Assembly: GCA_035571835.1 (NCBI GenBank)
Contig: DATNBU010000012.1
Span: forward strand, 1 to 64,000
Direction: 5' to 3'
From: Candidatus Limnocylindrales bacterium
GTDB lineage: Bacteria > Desulfobacterota > Binatia > UBA1149 > CAITLU01
DNA: 64,000 bases
Positions 62,697 to 64,000 of the stretch are shown here, in pieces. Position numbers and translations under genes: made by a program. The number at the start of each line of letters is the position of its first letter. Within the stretch, counting starts at the first letter, position 1. The notes beneath the pieces were generated by a model, which was not told the origin of the DNA, ran no database searches, and worked only from the letters and a program-made list of their open reading frames with translations.

Positions 62697-63527
62697 TCAG
62701 GATTTCTGGCGGGACTCTCCGGCCGGTTTGCCCGTGAGCTCGCGCTGCCGCGCGGTGACGAGCGCTTCGAGCACCGGCAGCACTTCGGCGGTCTCCCGAA
62801 ACAACAGCGTGTTCCAGCCGAGCGCGCGCGCAGCCTTCAGGTTCTGCCCGATGTCGTCGACGAAGAAGATCTCGTCGTGCGCGACGCCGAGCTTCTCTCG
62901 CGTGATTTCGTAGATGCGCGGCTCGGGCTTGCGTGCTCCGACTTCGCTGGAATCGATGATGACGTCGAACAGCGACGCGGGATCGAGAACCCGCTCCCAC
63001 TCGGCCCGCCACTCCCTGACGTTGTTGGTCAGCAGCGCCGTCGGCATGACCGCGCGGATGCGACGAACCGCGTCGAGCATCTGTGGCCGCAGCCGCGCGC
63101 GCTGGCCCATCGGATCGGGGCTGCCCATGAACGACTCGGCCTGCTGCTCGCTGACGGTGCCGCCGGCATCATGAATCGCGCGGCGAAGTGCGGCGGTGAA
63201 GTCCGAATACGGGACCTCTCCGCGCTCGAGCCTGGCCCAGATGCCGTCGTTGCCGAAGAATTCCCGCCGCAGCGGCCGCCAGATGTCCTCGGAAAGGCCG
63301 GTCTTGCCGCCGAATGCCGCGACTTCGCTCGGGCCGCCTTCGATCAGCACGCCGCCGTAGTCGAAAACGGCAGCGCGGATCCGGCTGGGGTCGATATGGT
63401 CGAGCCCGTTCGTGCTGTCGGTGCTGTTCGTGCTGGCGGTTGCGGACACGGCGGCGGAGTTGACCAGAAAAGTGCTTGCCAAGCCAGCCGCCTGTTGCGC
63501 TGGTCTGTTCCTGCTCGGAGCGGGCAT
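62697..63527 (-). CDS. HAD-IA family hydrolase
   Basis: 276 aa from the ATG at 63527, with an Ala/Ser/Thr-rich leader before the core; the exact start is uncertain because no strong ribosome site is seen. Motif I is VFDYGGVL, where the second Asp of the usual DxD is Gly as in HAD-IA DxG types. Motif II is ALLTNN, motif III SSEVGARKPEPRIY and motif IV FFVDDIGQN. It resembles epoxide-hydrolase N-domain or haloacid-type phosphatases. It lies 9 bp before mccB on the same strand. Confidence 0.82.
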   Translation of the reverse strand: MPAPSRNRPAQQAAGLASTFLVNSAAVSATASTNSTDSTNGLDHIDPSRIRAAVFDYGGVLIEGGPSEVAAFGGKTGLSEDIWRPLRREFFGNDGIWARLERGEVPYSDFTAALRRAIHDAGGTVSEQQAESFMGSPDPMGQRARLRPQMLDAVRRIRAVMPTALLTNNVREWRAEWERVLDPASLFDVIIDSSEVGARKPEPRIYEITREKLGVAHDEIFFVDDIGQNLKAARALGWNTLLFRETAEVLPVLEALVTARQRELTGKPAGESRQKS

Positions 63528-63563
63528 ACTCGCACGGCACGATCCCGTACGTCGGAGGTCCTC

Positions 63564-63953
63564 ATGCACCGGAGCCGCCTCGCCACCATCGTCATCGACT
63601 GCGCCGACACCGGCTTCGAGACCGGCGCGAAGTTCTGGAGCGCTGCGCTCGGCAAGCCCGTCGTTGCGCATCGCCAAGGCAACGACAGGTTCGCGTCATT
63701 GAAAGGCCGGGTCGGCGGCGATGCGGGACTGTATATCGGACTTCAGCGCGTGCCTGCGGAGGAGCGGGCCGTGCACCTCGACATCGAGACGGACGACGTC
63801 GACGCGGAAGTCGCACGCCTCGAACAACTCGGCGCTCGTGTGAAGGCGCGCATCCGGCGCCATGTGGTCATGACCGCGCCGTCCGGCCACGCATTCTGCG
63901 TCGTCCCGGTCCAGCGCGGCGACTTCCCGCATGGTGCGACCGAGTGGCCTTGA
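63564..63953 (+). CDS. VOC (glyoxalase-like) family protein
   Basis: 129 aa; GGAGG precedes the ATG. Glyoxalase/VOC-like fold: TIVIDCADTGFETGAKFWSAALGKPV, YIGLQRVPAEERAVHLDIETDDVDAEVARLEQLGA and MTAPSGHAFCVVP. The likely metal-ligand His in the VHLDIE strand and the acidic residues are present, but the reaction is unknown. It is divergent from the HAD gene across about 36 bp and is the last complete gene of the window; the remaining 47 bases contain nothing recognisable. Confidence 0.82.
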   Translation: MHRSRLATIVIDCADTGFETGAKFWSAALGKPVVAHRQGNDRFASLKGRVGGDAGLYIGLQRVPAEERAVHLDIETDDVDAEVARLEQLGARVKARIRRHVVMTAPSGHAFCVVPVQRGDFPHGATEWP

Positions 63954-64000
63954 GAAGAGCAGTTAATGAGGCTCTTCGCGGGTCACGGAGCGGCCGCCAT

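Noticed and set aside
1..64000. tRNA, rRNA and riboswitches
   Set aside because: I saw no sequence I could fold or recognise with confidence; a covariance-model search would be decisive.

Overview
The window is about 64 kb of GC-rich DNA packed with protein genes on both strands. I recognised no rRNA, tRNA, CRISPR array or prophage. The gene set suggests an uncultured, aerobic, Gram-negative soil or sediment bacterium of the deltaproteobacterial / Desulfobacterota type. A Binatota-like lineage would fit, but that is inference. The supporting traits are an electron-transfer flavoprotein with an HdrD-like quinone-linked Fe-S protein, many secreted Cys-rich and dockerin-like proteins, several FAD monooxygenases, and acyl-CoA carboxylase genes.

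Layout. 1-2.8 kb: Fe-S (CCG-domain) oxidoreductase, cut by the left edge, then a flavin-dependent-halogenase-like enzyme. 2.9-8.8 kb: membrane protein plus methyltransferase, a Tat-exported hemerythrin protein, a membrane Ser/Thr kinase, a conserved hypothetical and a DUF72 protein. 8.8-18.2 kb: a DNA-end-joining island with a Lys-rich basic protein, a stand-alone LigD polymerase domain, separate LigD phosphoesterase and ligase genes in overlapping frames, Ku, and a LigD of LIG-POL architecture. RidA, hemerythrin, SDR and methyltransferase genes are interspersed. 18.2-21.3 kb: a secretin-domain protein with an N-terminal dockerin-like motif, and a DUF748/AsmA-like protein. 21.5-23.1 kb: an FAD aromatic-hydroxylase-like gene. 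23.2-28.2 kb: two paralogous secreted Cys-rich proteins, one carrying twelve disintegrin-like repeats and the other one. 28.7-33.3 kb: a DUF2946-like protein, an outer-membrane porin/receptor and a Zn/Mn ABC transporter. 33.2-37.5 kb: GT-C glycosyltransferase, EtfA/EtfB and a formyltransferase. 37.8-46.3 kb: a DUF4215 Cys-rich protein, Baeyer-Villiger-type FMO, two GSTs, YbaK and two DUF1566 paralogues. 46.4-52.4 kb: CMD protein, Ogt, an Ada-AlkA fusion and a RapA-like helicase. 52.4-59 kb: Bax-inhibitor protein, two dockerin proteins, GT2, MDR dehydrogenase, LysR regulator and a HigBA-like toxin-antitoxin pair. 59-64 kb: a three-gene biotin-dependent acyl-CoA carboxylase with BC and BCCP on separate polypeptides, a HAD hydrolase and a VOC protein.

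Themes. DNA repair is unusually rich: two LigD-type ligases, two LigD polymerases, one phosphoesterase, Ku, Ogt and Ada-AlkA. Dispersed perfect palindromes of two families sit between genes. One copy is read through in frame as the C-terminus of the Ada-AlkA protein, and two copies bracket ogt. The most distinctive items are the modular NHEJ island, the dockerin-secretin fusion, the 12-versus-1 disintegrin-like repeat expansion with a shared upstream 13-mer, and the palindromes.
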